Source of the DNA: Reichenbachiella carrageenanivorans
Lineage (GTDB): Bacteria > Bacteroidota > Bacteroidia > Cytophagales > Cyclobacteriaceae
Assembly: GCF_025639805.1 (NCBI RefSeq)
Contig: NZ_CP106735.1
Span: 2,947,501-3,011,500, forward strand
Length of the DNA stretch: 64,000 nt
Direction: 5' to 3'
The first letter of the stretch is position 1; each line of letters starts with the position of its first letter. The notes beneath the pieces are model-generated. The model had not been told where the DNA came from. It searched no databases and saw nothing but the letters and a program-made list of their open reading frames with translations. This document shows, one piece after another, positions 26,926 through 35,820 of the stretch. The translations under genes and the position numbers were made by a program.

Positions 26926-27867
26926 TTGGAAAAGAAGAACGGGTTTTATTGGTCGGATGAAAGAGAGCCGCATTTCAAGAGACGAAAAGAAATCATCGCT
27001 AAGCATCCAGAGGTAAAAGAACTGTATGGTATAGATAAGGGGCTCAAGTACAAAACACTTGGTTTAGTTATCTTCCAGTTGGCTACTGCACCATTTATTG
27101 CAGAACTGGCTTGGTACTGGTACCTTCCCCTAGCCTATATTTTTGGCGCTTCGGTGAGTCATACTATTTTCTTGGCTATACACGAGTTGAGTCATGACTT
27201 AGCTTTTAAGAAGAAGGTTTACAATCAATGGCTAGCCTTGGTGGCTAATATTCCAATTGTCGTGCCTTATGCCATGTCTTTTAAAACATATCATCTCAAG
27301 CATCATTGGGAGCAAGGAGATGAAAACAACGATACGGATTTGCCAACAACGGGCGAAGCCAATGTGTTTAAAGGATTTGTGGGTAAAATACTGTGGGCAA
27401 CTAATCAGATTTTGTTCTATGCCTTTAGACCTATGTTTGTGCATCCAATCAAAATGGAAAAATGGCACATTTATAATATCATCTTCCAACTAGCTGCCAT
27501 TAGTGTGTATTGGTATTTTGTAGGTACAGGAGCTATCCTTTACTTGTTGCTATCTATATTTCTTGCGGGGAGTTTACATCCTTTAGCTGCTCATTTTATT
27601 GCAGAGCATTATGTGTTTAAAGAAGGACAGGAGACGTATAGTTATTATGGTTTTCTTAATAAGCTGGCCTTGAATGTGGGGTATCACAATGAGCATCACG
27701 ACTTTCCTAATATTCCAGGTACTCGATTGCCCAAACTCAAGGAAATGGCACCTAGTTTTTACGATAATCTATTTGTGCATAAATCTTGGATAAATGTGAT
27801 TGTACAATTCATCGCTAACCCTAAGATCAGCCTAAATAGTCGAATCAAGCGAAACAATAGCATCTAG
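26926..27867 (+). CDS. Sphingolipid delta4-desaturase-like fatty acid desaturase
   Basis: This 313-residue membrane di-iron desaturase has three histidine clusters: HELSHDLAF, HLKHHWEQGD and HNEHHDFP. Around them are stretches that resemble dihydroceramide delta4-desaturases (DEGS family): N-terminal FYWSDEREPHFKRR, LHPLAAHFIAEHY, YSYYGFLNKLALNVGYH and IPGTRLPKLKEMAP. Such enzymes introduce the 4,5-trans double bond of sphingosine. Bacteroidota make sphingolipids, so the role is plausible. The start is probably the TTG at 26926. No ATG or GTG lies between the promoter and the conserved N-terminus, and starting later would remove family residues. Substrate specificity (ceramide or other acyl chain) is inference. 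Confidence 0.8.
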   Translation: MEKKNGFYWSDEREPHFKRRKEIIAKHPEVKELYGIDKGLKYKTLGLVIFQLATAPFIAELAWYWYLPLAYIFGASVSHTIFLAIHELSHDLAFKKKVYNQWLALVANIPIVVPYAMSFKTYHLKHHWEQGDENNDTDLPTTGEANVFKGFVGKILWATNQILFYAFRPMFVHPIKMEKWHIYNIIFQLAAISVYWYFVGTGAILYLLLSIFLAGSLHPLAAHFIAEHYVFKEGQETYSYYGFLNKLALNVGYHNEHHDFPNIPGTRLPKLKEMAPSFYDNLFVHKSWINVIVQFIANPKISLNSRIKRNNSI

Positions 27868-27946
27868 TAGGTTAAGATTATACTGACTAGAATAGATTCT
27901 CTCCACTAATCCGACTAATTTCGAGTTTAGAAATAAGCGATAAATT

Positions 27947-28861
27947 ATGCGGATAGTTTTTATGGGTACACCTGAATTTGCGGTGCCCAGTCTACAAATT
28001 TTACATGAAAATGGCTACGATATTGTAGGTGTCATTACAGCACCCGATAAGCCAAAAGGTAGGGGGAAGAAAATGCAGGGTACCCCTGTGAAAGAATATG
28101 CAGAAAGTGTAGGACTTCACCTCTTACAACCTACCAATTTAAAATCTGAAGCATTTTTATCCGAGCTTAAATCATTAAATGCTGATTTACAAATAGTGGT
28201 AGCATTTCGAATGCTGCCAGAGGTCGTTTGGAATATGCCAGCAGGAGGCACTTTCAACCTTCATGGTTCATTACTGCCGCAGTATAGAGGTGCTGCGCCG
28301 ATCAACTGGGCTATTATGAATGGAGAGACAGAAACAGGTGTGACTACATTTTTCCTCAAGCACGAGATAGATACAGGTAGTGTCATAATGCAAGAAAAGG
28401 AGGTGATAGCTAAAGAAGATACGGTAGGAGATGTATACGAGCGGCTTATGATCAAAGGGGCTAAGCTGGTATTGAAAACGGTACAGGCTATAGATGTGGG
28501 AACAGTATCCCTGTCTCCACAGATAGAATCGCCAGACTTAAAGGCTGCTCCCAAAATTCATAAAGAAACATGCGAGATCAAGTGGTCTCAAGAGAGTGAA
28601 ACCATCAGAAATTTTATCAGGGGACTTTCTCCGTATCCAGCTGCATGGACAACACTGGGAGAAAAAAAATTCAAAATATATAAAACTAAAATTTCAGAAC
28701 AATCGGCTGATGATAAGCCTATCGGTAATTATATCACCGATAATAAAACACACTTGTCTGTGAAGACAGGAGATGGGTGGCTCGACTTGCTAGAGCTGCA
28801 AATGGAAGGTAAGAAACGCATGATGGTGGAAGATTTGCTCAGAGGTTTTAAATTTGATTGA
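27947..28861 (+). CDS. fmt: Methionyl-tRNA formyltransferase
   Basis: Fmt formylates initiator Met-tRNA using 10-formyl-tetrahydrofolate. The 304-residue enzyme has the N-terminal MRIVFMGTPEFAVPSL, the catalytic formyltransferase signature HGSLLPQYRGAAPINWAI, and a C-terminal tRNA-binding OB-like domain with FIRGLSPYPAAWT. All motifs are intact. The folate enzyme folA starts one base after its stop, which makes functional sense because both depend on the tetrahydrofolate pool. Confidence 0.96.
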   Translation: MRIVFMGTPEFAVPSLQILHENGYDIVGVITAPDKPKGRGKKMQGTPVKEYAESVGLHLLQPTNLKSEAFLSELKSLNADLQIVVAFRMLPEVVWNMPAGGTFNLHGSLLPQYRGAAPINWAIMNGETETGVTTFFLKHEIDTGSVIMQEKEVIAKEDTVGDVYERLMIKGAKLVLKTVQAIDVGTVSLSPQIESPDLKAAPKIHKETCEIKWSQESETIRNFIRGLSPYPAAWTTLGEKKFKIYKTKISEQSADDKPIGNYITDNKTHLSVKTGDGWLDLLELQMEGKKRMMVEDLLRGFKFD

Positions 28862-28862
28862 T

Positions 28863-29363
28863 ATGAAGATAGCACTGATAGCAGCGATGTCCAGAAACCG
28901 TGTGATCGGGATCAATAATGACTTGCCTTGGCATTTGCCTGACGACATGAAGTATTTTATGGAGACTACCAGAGATCATGTAGTGATCATGGGGCGCAAA
29001 AATTTTGATTCACTACCGCCTAAGTTTAAGCCGCTGCCCAATCGAACCAATGTAATTTTGACCAGACAGAAAGGCTATGAAGTGCCTGGTTGTACTGTTT
29101 TTCATGACATGAAAGACGCTTATGCCTTTGCAGAATCTCACGGAGAAAAAGAGCTTTTTGTAATTGGTGGTGGTCAAATTTATCAAATGGCAATCGCACA
29201 AGCAGATGTGATTTACCTGACAGAAATTGACGCAGATATAGAAAATGGGGAGGTTTTCTTTCCTGTAATGGGTGGCGAATGGAAAGAAGTTTCCAGAATT
29301 CATCATGGACAAGACGAGCGCCATGTCTACGCTTTTGATTACGTGAGATACGAAAGAGTATAA
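28863..29363 (+). CDS. folA: Dihydrofolate reductase
   Basis: FolA reduces dihydrofolate to tetrahydrofolate with NADPH. The 166-residue protein has the family start MKIALIAAMSRNRVIGINNDLPWHLPDDMKYF (Asp in the active-site helix), then VIMGRKNFDSLP and VIGGGQIYQMA for NADPH binding. I used the ATG at 28863; the in-frame TTG at 28854 adds three residues inside the end of fmt. It is in an operon with fmt. Confidence 0.96.
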   Translation: MKIALIAAMSRNRVIGINNDLPWHLPDDMKYFMETTRDHVVIMGRKNFDSLPPKFKPLPNRTNVILTRQKGYEVPGCTVFHDMKDAYAFAESHGEKELFVIGGGQIYQMAIAQADVIYLTEIDADIENGEVFFPVMGGEWKEVSRIHHGQDERHVYAFDYVRYERV

Positions 29364-29394
29364 GGCCATTAATGATAGACTACCCCTTAATAAA

Positions 29395-30201
29395 ATGAGC
29401 ATGTTGAAATATTTTGAAAATAGAAATATCTGGATCACGGGAGCCTCTAGCGGTATTGGTGAAGGTTTGGTTAGGCATTTGAGCCAAGTGAAATGTAATT
29501 TGATTATCTCGGCTAGGAGAGAAGAAGAATTGGTTCGGGTGAAAAATGAGAATCAAAATGCAGCCACTATCGAAGTGCTTCCATTGGATCTCGCAGATGG
29601 GCCTTCGCTAGAAGCGAAGACCAAAGCTGCTGAGGCATTTTTTGGAGGAGTCGACATTCTATTTAATAACGGTGGGATCAGTCAGCGTGATAAAGTGATT
29701 CATACATCCATGGAAGTGCAACGTCAGATCATGGAGGTCAATTACTTTGGGACTATTGCTCTGTCTAAATATGTCTTGCCAGGTATGGTAAAACGCAAAT
29801 TTGGGCATCATGTGACCGTCACTAGTGCAGTGGGGATTATCAGTACACCGTTGAGGTCGGGGTACTCTGCATCAAAGCATGCGGTACACGGATTTTTTGA
29901 TGCGTTGCGTTCGGAGCATTTCGAAGACGGTATCAAAGTCACGCTTATACTGCCTGGCTATGTGAATACCCAGATCTCTTACAATGCTTTGATGGGGGAT
30001 GGTACGCAGCAAAATAAATTGGACAAAGCGCAGGCGGCAGGGTTGACTGTAGATCAGCTTGTACATAAGATGTTGAAAAAGGTGGCTGCGCAGAAGGAGG
30101 AAAGTTACATTGGAGGTTTCAAGGAGGTGATGGGTATCTATATGAAAAGATTTTTCCCTAGTATATTTTCTATCCTTGTTCGCAAAATGGCCGTTACCTA
30201 A
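29395..30201 (+). CDS. Short-chain dehydrogenase/reductase (SDR) family protein
   Basis: This 268-residue NAD(P)-dependent oxidoreductase has the classical Rossmann motif TGASSGIG (~16-23), the NNGG structural motif, the catalytic Ser in TVTSAVGI and the YxxxK pair in YSASKHA. The C-terminal part is longer than in soluble SDRs and ends with a hydrophobic stretch, as in SDR family 7C-like membrane-associated enzymes (DHRS7-like). The substrate is unknown. It follows folA by 31 bases and overlaps the convergent YdcF gene by 4 bases at the 3' ends. Confidence 0.9.
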   Translation: MSMLKYFENRNIWITGASSGIGEGLVRHLSQVKCNLIISARREEELVRVKNENQNAATIEVLPLDLADGPSLEAKTKAAEAFFGGVDILFNNGGISQRDKVIHTSMEVQRQIMEVNYFGTIALSKYVLPGMVKRKFGHHVTVTSAVGIISTPLRSGYSASKHAVHGFFDALRSEHFEDGIKVTLILPGYVNTQISYNALMGDGTQQNKLDKAQAAGLTVDQLVHKMLKKVAAQKEESYIGGFKEVMGIYMKRFFPSIFSILVRKMAVT

Positions 30202-30959
30202 AGATAACCAGCCAGCTTGTAAGCTAGAATACCTACCCACTCCTTTGTGAGCGTGGTCCATACATTTAAAGCATTGAGTGAGGGAATAATGAGCTCCTCC
30301 GGTGTATACCTCAACGACCTTCCGTAGTGATCTGTAGGGAAAGGGACAACATGCAGTCCTACTTTTTTAAAACACTTTTTAGACCGATACATATGAAAAG
30401 CGGAGGTAATGAGGAGTATTTCGTCTTGCGTTTGTTTTAGTAAATCGGCGGTGTAAATCGCATTTTCTCGTGTGTTTCTTGCTTGATCTTCTATGTTTAT
30501 ATCTGTTTCTGGTATGCCACAGCTTAGTGCAAAACCTCTAAGTGCATGGCTTTCCTTATGACCTTCGAAGGTAATAGCTGCTGTTCCTCCAGTGATGACA
30601 ATCTGATCAATAATCCCTTTTTGATAAAGATCAATTGCATGCACGATTCGATCTGATCCTTTATTGAACTGTACACGGTCAAATGGCGGACGATCTGGAT
30701 TTGTGATACCAGACAATACAACACCATAGCGATAGTGACCATCAAGTTGATTATATGGGATGGCCTCTGGTTCCCAGCTGTTGATAATCAAAATAGAGAG
30801 CAATGGGTTGGTGAAAAATAAAAGCAAGAATACAGCGGAAGTATGTAACAGTTGACGGTACTTCTTTTGCTTCACCACCAGCGAACCGATCGCCACCCAA
30901 GCAATAAGGCTGACGGGCATTATCAGCCAATAGATGATTTTGGATAGGATGAAAAACAT
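30198..30959 (-). CDS. YdcF/ElyC family (DUF218) membrane protein
   Basis: This 253-residue protein has two N-terminal membrane helices (ILSKIIYWLIMPVSLIAWVAI and TSAVFLLLFFTNPLLSIL) and a DUF218 domain. The domain carries the conserved YGVVLSG, RIVHAIDLYQKG, ITGG, ARNTRENAIYTA and LITSAFHMYRS. In enterobacteria the related ElyC affects peptidoglycan and polyprenyl carrier metabolism. The biochemical activity in Bacteroidota is not established. It follows the large ABC transporter gene by 6 bases on the same strand, so the two are probably one transcription unit. Confidence 0.88.
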   Translation of the reverse strand: MFFILSKIIYWLIMPVSLIAWVAIGSLVVKQKKYRQLLHTSAVFLLLFFTNPLLSILIINSWEPEAIPYNQLDGHYRYGVVLSGITNPDRPPFDRVQFNKGSDRIVHAIDLYQKGIIDQIVITGGTAAITFEGHKESHALRGFALSCGIPETDINIEDQARNTRENAIYTADLLKQTQDEILLITSAFHMYRSKKCFKKVGLHVVPFPTDHYGRSLRYTPEELIIPSLNALNVWTTLTKEWVGILAYKLAGYL

Positions 30960-30965
30960 AGGCTT

Positions 30966-33900
30966 TTATTTGCCAAAGCTATTCACTACTTTTCTAAACC
31001 AATCAAAATAAAGCGATACAACGAGCAATAGTGACATCAGCCAGATCACTATTACGTTGAAGTAGAGCGTGTCGTAGTAGTTGCCCATAAAGTACTTCTG
31101 CGGTGCATAGAAATGTGATCTCATATCCAGTGCATGTTGAGGAAGTGCCACATAGTATATGGGGTATATTTTCTGAATGAGCTCCTTTTTGGTTTCCAAA
31201 AGTCGGTTTTCAGCTGTGCTGTTTTTCAAAAAGAAAGTAATGGCTTCATTTTCATTCCCTTTTCTCAATTCAGCAAAAGCGGCAGCCTTCTCTTCGGTAT
31301 CAGTCATGGACTTTATTAAGGCATCACGATCAGCAGAGGCTTGCTTTAAGCGATTGTTATAGATCTTGCGCATGATTTGAACAAATCGCTTGGTGGCATC
31401 ATAGGTGGATGTGTCGAACTTGCTAAGGGAGATGTTCTCTAATTCCCTGAACTTGTCTTTGGGGATACGAGCCAATTCCATTTCTTTTCTAAGCTCATTC
31501 TGGATAAGCTTTAACTTGTCATCTACCATTTGTTTTTTGTCGCTATCAGTAGATCCAAAGTTGGAATGTACATAGTCAAGATTAGCTTCTATAGCCGAGT
31601 AGAAGTATACACTTTTAAACTCTGAGTTGGCAATTGTTTGGTCGTATTCGAAAAGATGTTTTTCGTAGGCATTGTCTTTGAATTGTGTAACGGCAAGTGC
31701 TTCATAGCCCCATTTGGAAGCCATCAGTTCACCTATTATAGGTACTTTCTTTGAATTGCTTAGCCATGGGTGTAGCTTATCAAAATTTACCACTACACCA
31801 CTCAAAATAAGCTGAGGGATAATCAATAATGGAATAAGGATGTAGATCGTTACGGCAGAATTGAAGGCTGAGGATATATTCAGTCCCATGATGTTGGCAA
31901 AACATGAGACACTAAACATGACCAGCCAAAACGAAAATGTCATGCCGTGGATGCCTAATATAGCATCTCCTATTACGACAAACATTAAGGACTGTAGGGC
32001 AGAGAGACCAAAGAGAATGGCCATTTTAGATACGAGATAACTCCATCTACTGAGGTTGAGAAAAGACTCTCTTTTCAATATTTTTCGATCCTTGAAAATT
32101 TCTTCGGCACTCACTGTCAATCCCATAAAAAGCGATACAATAATGGCCATGAAGAAGAAGGCAGGGATGTTTGGGTTCTCTTTGAATACATATTCGCTAG
32201 ACCCTTCGGGTACATATCTAATAATAAAAGCCAAGATAAGCGCCAACAAAGGAGCTTCAAGTAAGTTGATCGCTAGATATTGTTTGTTGCTTATTTTGGA
32301 AGCAATATCTCGACTGGCAAAAATCACAAGTTGTTTGAATCTGCTTGGAATTTTGAGTGTTTTTTCGGGTTCTTCATCCGATTCTTTGGCCGGTTTGATG
32401 TTTACTCTCTCGGTGAAATATCCGTTCCAGTCTTGCGGCGATATTTTACGTTGGTCAGTGAGTTTGCCATATTCATCTACCACTTTGGTCTCTATGATAT
32501 TGAATATTTGCTCCGAATTCACATTGCCACATTCTATACAGGAGCCTGCTTCTTTGTCTATGAGATCTACAATGTTTTTGAAATAGATGACAGCTTCTAC
32601 AGGATTGCCATAGTAAATCTGGTAACCACCTACATCGAGTATGACTAGTTTGTCAAACATCTTGAAAATCTCAGACGAAGGCTGGTGAATGACCACAAAG
32701 ATCATTTTGCCTTTGAGCGAAAGCTCTTTGAGTAGATCCATGATGTTTTCAGAATCTCTGGATGAAAGCCCAGATGTAGGTTCGTCTACAAACATGACCG
32801 AAGGTTCACGAAGGAGTTCCAAGCCTATGTTGAGTCGCTTTCGCTGCCCACCACTGATGGTTTTCTGTAGCGGCGAGCCTACTTTTAAGTTTCTTGTTTC
32901 GCTCAGGCCAAGCGCAGATAAGGTCTTGTCGACCAATTCATTCAGTTCCTTATCATTCTTATTGGCAAAGCAAAGTTTGGCAGCGTAGTAGAGGTTTTCG
33001 GATACGCTGAGTTCTTCTACCAGCAAGTCGTCTTGTGGTACATAGCCTATGACTCCTTCTACTTTGCTTTTGTCTTTGTTGATATCAATGCCATTGATCC
33101 GGACAGAGCCATGCGAAGGTTTTTCATTGCCATTCAATACATTGAGTAGGGTGGACTTGCCTGCTCCACTGCCGCCCATCAACCCGATGAGTTTGCCAGA
33201 GCTTTCTGCTATCGTGATGTCTCTTAGTCCTTGGTGCCCGTTAGGGAAAGTGAACCCTAAATTTTCTGCTACAAAGGAGATTTTGGCTTGAGAACCTTCT
33301 TCTCTGAAAGCCGACACCACATCGCTATAGTAAATGGGGTCTATTTTACTGCTTCTGATGGTGCTACCAGAAGAGAAGACAATGATTTTATTTTTTCTTA
33401 CATGTATGCCATTGAGTGTAAGGGCAGATTCTCCCATGTATTTCATAAAATACATTTCTAGTGCGGGAAGCCTAAAGAAAGCGAGATAACCAGATAGAAA
33501 AGCACGTTTGATGTGCTTTGATGACGAATTGAGGCCTCCATTTTGACTGTCGTCTATGATTAGAATATTCTCTGCATTGAGCTGAGAACGTTCTTTGGTG
33601 ACTACAAATGATTTGATGTGATCTACTGCTTTGTTTGAGAAGTGGAAGGCCTCACCAATGAGAAGTAGTAGCTCTTGTTCTCTGTCGGATATCTCACCAT
33701 CGGCCATGATGACTTCAAGTACTTTTAAGATAACGACGATTTTTTGCTGCTGAGTGAGCTCTTGATTGACCTGTTTGGCTAGTATAGATATTTCTTTCTT
33801 TTCGCTGAAAGAAACAGCCCGTTCACTAGACATATGGCTAGTCATCTGATCGAAGAGTTGCATGTATTTGAGACTATCGCCTTTGCTGAGGTTTTCGAGC

Positions 33901-34001
33901 AAAAAGTCTTCGATTGAATTTCTTTCGTCCTCGGTGACGTCGTCCTCTTTAGCCACTATCGCCAATAAGTGGATGATGGCTTTTAACAGTTGTTCACTCA
34001 T
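30966..34001 (-). CDS. Large ABCG-type ABC transporter (TerB-like N-terminus, ATPase and permease in one chain)
   Basis: This is a 1011-residue half-transporter in ABCG order. An N-terminal TerB-like helical domain (~1-135, with VTEDERNSIEDF and ADGEISDREQELL) is followed by a linker. The ATPase has Walker A GGSGAGKS near residue 276, signature TISGGQRKRLNIG and Walker B VMFVDEPTSGLSS. Then comes an ABC2-type membrane domain (~565-760), a long soluble helical insertion (~775-970) and a final membrane helix near the C-terminus. ABCG-like exporters carry lipids or small hydrophobic molecules, but the substrate here is unknown. A segment at ~140-235 matches nothing I recognise. The N-terminal extension and the C-terminal insertion are larger than in eukaryotic ABCG. 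Confidence 0.88.
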   Translation of the reverse strand: MSEQLLKAIIHLLAIVAKEDDVTEDERNSIEDFLLENLSKGDSLKYMQLFDQMTSHMSSERAVSFSEKKEISILAKQVNQELTQQQKIVVILKVLEVIMADGEISDREQELLLLIGEAFHFSNKAVDHIKSFVVTKERSQLNAENILIIDDSQNGGLNSSSKHIKRAFLSGYLAFFRLPALEMYFMKYMGESALTLNGIHVRKNKIIVFSSGSTIRSSKIDPIYYSDVVSAFREEGSQAKISFVAENLGFTFPNGHQGLRDITIAESSGKLIGLMGGSGAGKSTLLNVLNGNEKPSHGSVRINGIDINKDKSKVEGVIGYVPQDDLLVEELSVSENLYYAAKLCFANKNDKELNELVDKTLSALGLSETRNLKVGSPLQKTISGGQRKRLNIGLELLREPSVMFVDEPTSGLSSRDSENIMDLLKELSLKGKMIFVVIHQPSSEIFKMFDKLVILDVGGYQIYYGNPVEAVIYFKNIVDLIDKEAGSCIECGNVNSEQIFNIIETKVVDEYGKLTDQRKISPQDWNGYFTERVNIKPAKESDEEPEKTLKIPSRFKQLVIFASRDIASKISNKQYLAINLLEAPLLALILAFIIRYVPEGSSEYVFKENPNIPAFFFMAIIVSLFMGLTVSAEEIFKDRKILKRESFLNLSRWSYLVSKMAILFGLSALQSLMFVVIGDAILGIHGMTFSFWLVMFSVSCFANIMGLNISSAFNSAVTIYILIPLLIIPQLILSGVVVNFDKLHPWLSNSKKVPIIGELMASKWGYEALAVTQFKDNAYEKHLFEYDQTIANSEFKSVYFYSAIEANLDYVHSNFGSTDSDKKQMVDDKLKLIQNELRKEMELARIPKDKFRELENISLSKFDTSTYDATKRFVQIMRKIYNNRLKQASADRDALIKSMTDTEEKAAAFAELRKGNENEAITFFLKNSTAENRLLETKKELIQKIYPIYYVALPQHALDMRSHFYAPQKYFMGNYYDTLYFNVIVIWLMSLLLVVSLYFDWFRKVVNSFGK

Positions 34002-34059
34002 AGTTTAGATCGAGTTATTGAGATGGTTTTGATCAATAAATATAGGTCAAATTGGGGCA

Positions 34060-34099
34060 TAAATAAAAAAAGCATTGAATGTATAGTTCAATGCTTTTT
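34060..34099 (-). terminator. Intrinsic terminator of the lipoprotein gene
   Basis: A perfect 13-pair stem (34067-34079 with 34087-34099) has a 7-base loop and a T-run on the minus strand. It lies 19 bases past the stop of the lipoprotein gene and separates it from the ABC transporter gene. Confidence 0.8.
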
Positions 34100-34118
34100 A
34101 CTCCGGTAGAATGGCGGA

Positions 34119-35024
34119 TTATCTTACCATTTCGGCTCTGATTCTTTTTACCTCTGCGATGATGTCTACCAACATGTCTTTGTTCAAAGTGAAGTTAGGA
34201 TCACCTTCAGCAATTTTTTTGTCGATTTCAGCAAGATCTTCTTGATACAATACTCTCAAGATGTCGAATTCTGCTACTACACCAGCAATGGTGTCATCGC
34301 TTTTTAAGTCTTTCAAAAGTTTAACTACATCGTTCAAAGGCTCTTTTTGATCGATGATGATTTTTACCAATGGCTCCAAAATCAAGTTTCTGCTCGCTTC
34401 AGGGAGTAGATCTTCAGGGTAGGTGTCGATCACCATTACTGACAAGTACAATCCTTCGATGTAGCTACCAGAAAGAATCAAAGCAACCGTTTGTAATCTA
34501 TCTGTTGCTTCCAGTTTTTCTTCTGCTACTTCCATCGCATAGTTGATCAGGTTAGCCAAAGAGTCTTTGTTGCCCAAGTTTTTTTCAAATCTTTCCATCA
34601 AGTCCAATTCGAAAGCTGATGCAATGCCGATTTGATCTGCCAGCTTTTGACATGCTTCCATGTATTTTAAAGCATCTTGTACTTGATCATAAGAAGATAA
34701 ATACCCAATGTCAGTAGCATACGCACCCAGGTTCATAGCTGCTTTATCAGCTACATTTTCGTATTTAGATACGTTGTCAATACTATTGATTAAATCTCCG
34801 TTAAAATCAGATCCAGTAGCCTGAAGCATATAAGGTACTTCTGATGGAGGGGGCATGTCGTGCACCACTTTGTCAATTTCATTGAGGAGTTGATTTTCAG
34901 CCTTCTCAAATGCCTCAGCTTCTGCTTCAGCAGCTACTTTTTTGGAATTGCTTCCGCAAGAACAAATGAAAACTGTCAACGCCACGGCAAAGCATAGGTT
35001 GATGGATTGTTTATAGTTGATCAT
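34119..35024 (-). CDS. Hypothetical lipoprotein, helical
   Basis: This 301-residue protein has a lipoprotein signal (MINYKQSINLCFAVALTVFICSC, lipobox ICSC), then an almost fully alpha-helical, acidic body beginning KKVAAEAEAEAFEKAENQLL. The long helices resemble a repeat-like bundle, but I do not recognise a family; relatives are probably confined to Bacteroidota. I used the ATG at 35024, because the longer frame (35096) puts 24 residues before the signal. It is monocistronic, with its own terminator. It is divergent from the MORN-repeat gene with a 110-base shared promoter region. Confidence 0.75.
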   Translation of the reverse strand: MINYKQSINLCFAVALTVFICSCGSNSKKVAAEAEAEAFEKAENQLLNEIDKVVHDMPPPSEVPYMLQATGSDFNGDLINSIDNVSKYENVADKAAMNLGAYATDIGYLSSYDQVQDALKYMEACQKLADQIGIASAFELDLMERFEKNLGNKDSLANLINYAMEVAEEKLEATDRLQTVALILSGSYIEGLYLSVMVIDTYPEDLLPEASRNLILEPLVKIIIDQKEPLNDVVKLLKDLKSDDTIAGVVAEFDILRVLYQEDLAEIDKKIAEGDPNFTLNKDMLVDIIAEVKRIRAEMVR

Positions 35025-35134
35025 TAGTTTGTGTTTTATGAATTTCTCAATGCCAATTTTAATATATTTTTGACTGGATATAAAGCGCAGTATCAATTAA
35101 TTTGAGCAGAACAGCTGTGATCTTTCGTTTTCTT

Positions 35135-35773
35135 ATGAAAATAAAACTATACATCATAATGACTGTCTTGATAAGTGGGGTATACAAACCCGCAATGACT
35201 CAAGAACTAACACAATATTTTTACTCAGACGGTGCGTTGAGCTCCGAAGGCGTGCAAGATGCTACGGGCAAACAAGGAGAGTGGAAATTCTATTATGCTG
35301 AAGGGCAGATCAATGTAGTTGAGAATTATAAAGCCAACGAGCTAGAAGGGGTGTCGCTTTCATATTATCAAAACGGGCAGTTGAAGAGTGAAGAGAATTG
35401 GCACCTTGGACTGCAGGAAGATAGCGCATACTATTATTATGAGACAGGGCAGCTACACCGAAAAGGTATGTATATAGCCAGTTTGTATACGGGGATTTGG
35501 CTCTCTTACCACGAAAATGGCAGATTGAAAAGTAAAGGAGGGTATGCCATGGGACTACCCGATGGGTTGTGGGAGGTCTATGCTGAAGATGGTCTAATAT
35601 TGCAAAAAGGCTACTACAAAGAAGGAAAGGAGCATGGATATTGGGAGTTTTATGATGGCAACGGACGGATCAATTTTTCAGGTAGTTACCAAAACGGTAA
35701 AGAAATAGGTGAGTGGTACGAGTATTCTCGCAAGGGGAAAAAGAGGCTTTATTATGACTACTCTGAAAAATAA
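35135..35773 (+). CDS. Secreted MORN-repeat (YwqK-type) protein
   Basis: This 212-residue exported protein starts with a signal peptide (MKIKLYIIMTVLISGVYKPAMT). The rest is ~7 tandem MORN_2-like repeats of about 23 residues (pattern YY-NGQLKSEENW-G, W-YHENGRLKSKGGYA-G-PDG-W). Databases often label such proteins 'YwqK antitoxin', but no toxin partner is adjacent, so that label should not be read as a function. The repeats form a beta-ribbon, probably for protein or surface contacts. The ATG at 35135 is chosen because it opens the signal peptide; the longer TTG frame from 35102 is unlikely. Confidence 0.85.
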   Translation: MKIKLYIIMTVLISGVYKPAMTQELTQYFYSDGALSSEGVQDATGKQGEWKFYYAEGQINVVENYKANELEGVSLSYYQNGQLKSEENWHLGLQEDSAYYYYETGQLHRKGMYIASLYTGIWLSYHENGRLKSKGGYAMGLPDGLWEVYAEDGLILQKGYYKEGKEHGYWEFYDGNGRINFSGSYQNGKEIGEWYEYSRKGKKRLYYDYSEK

Positions 35774-35820
35774 CGCATGACGGTAAAGGACTTGGAAAGA
35801 CAGTACTTCAACTTGTACAA

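Noticed and set aside
35135..35773. YwqK-type 'antitoxin' of a toxin-antitoxin pair
   Set aside because: The protein is a signal-peptide-bearing MORN-repeat protein, and neither neighbour resembles a toxin; the database label is historical.
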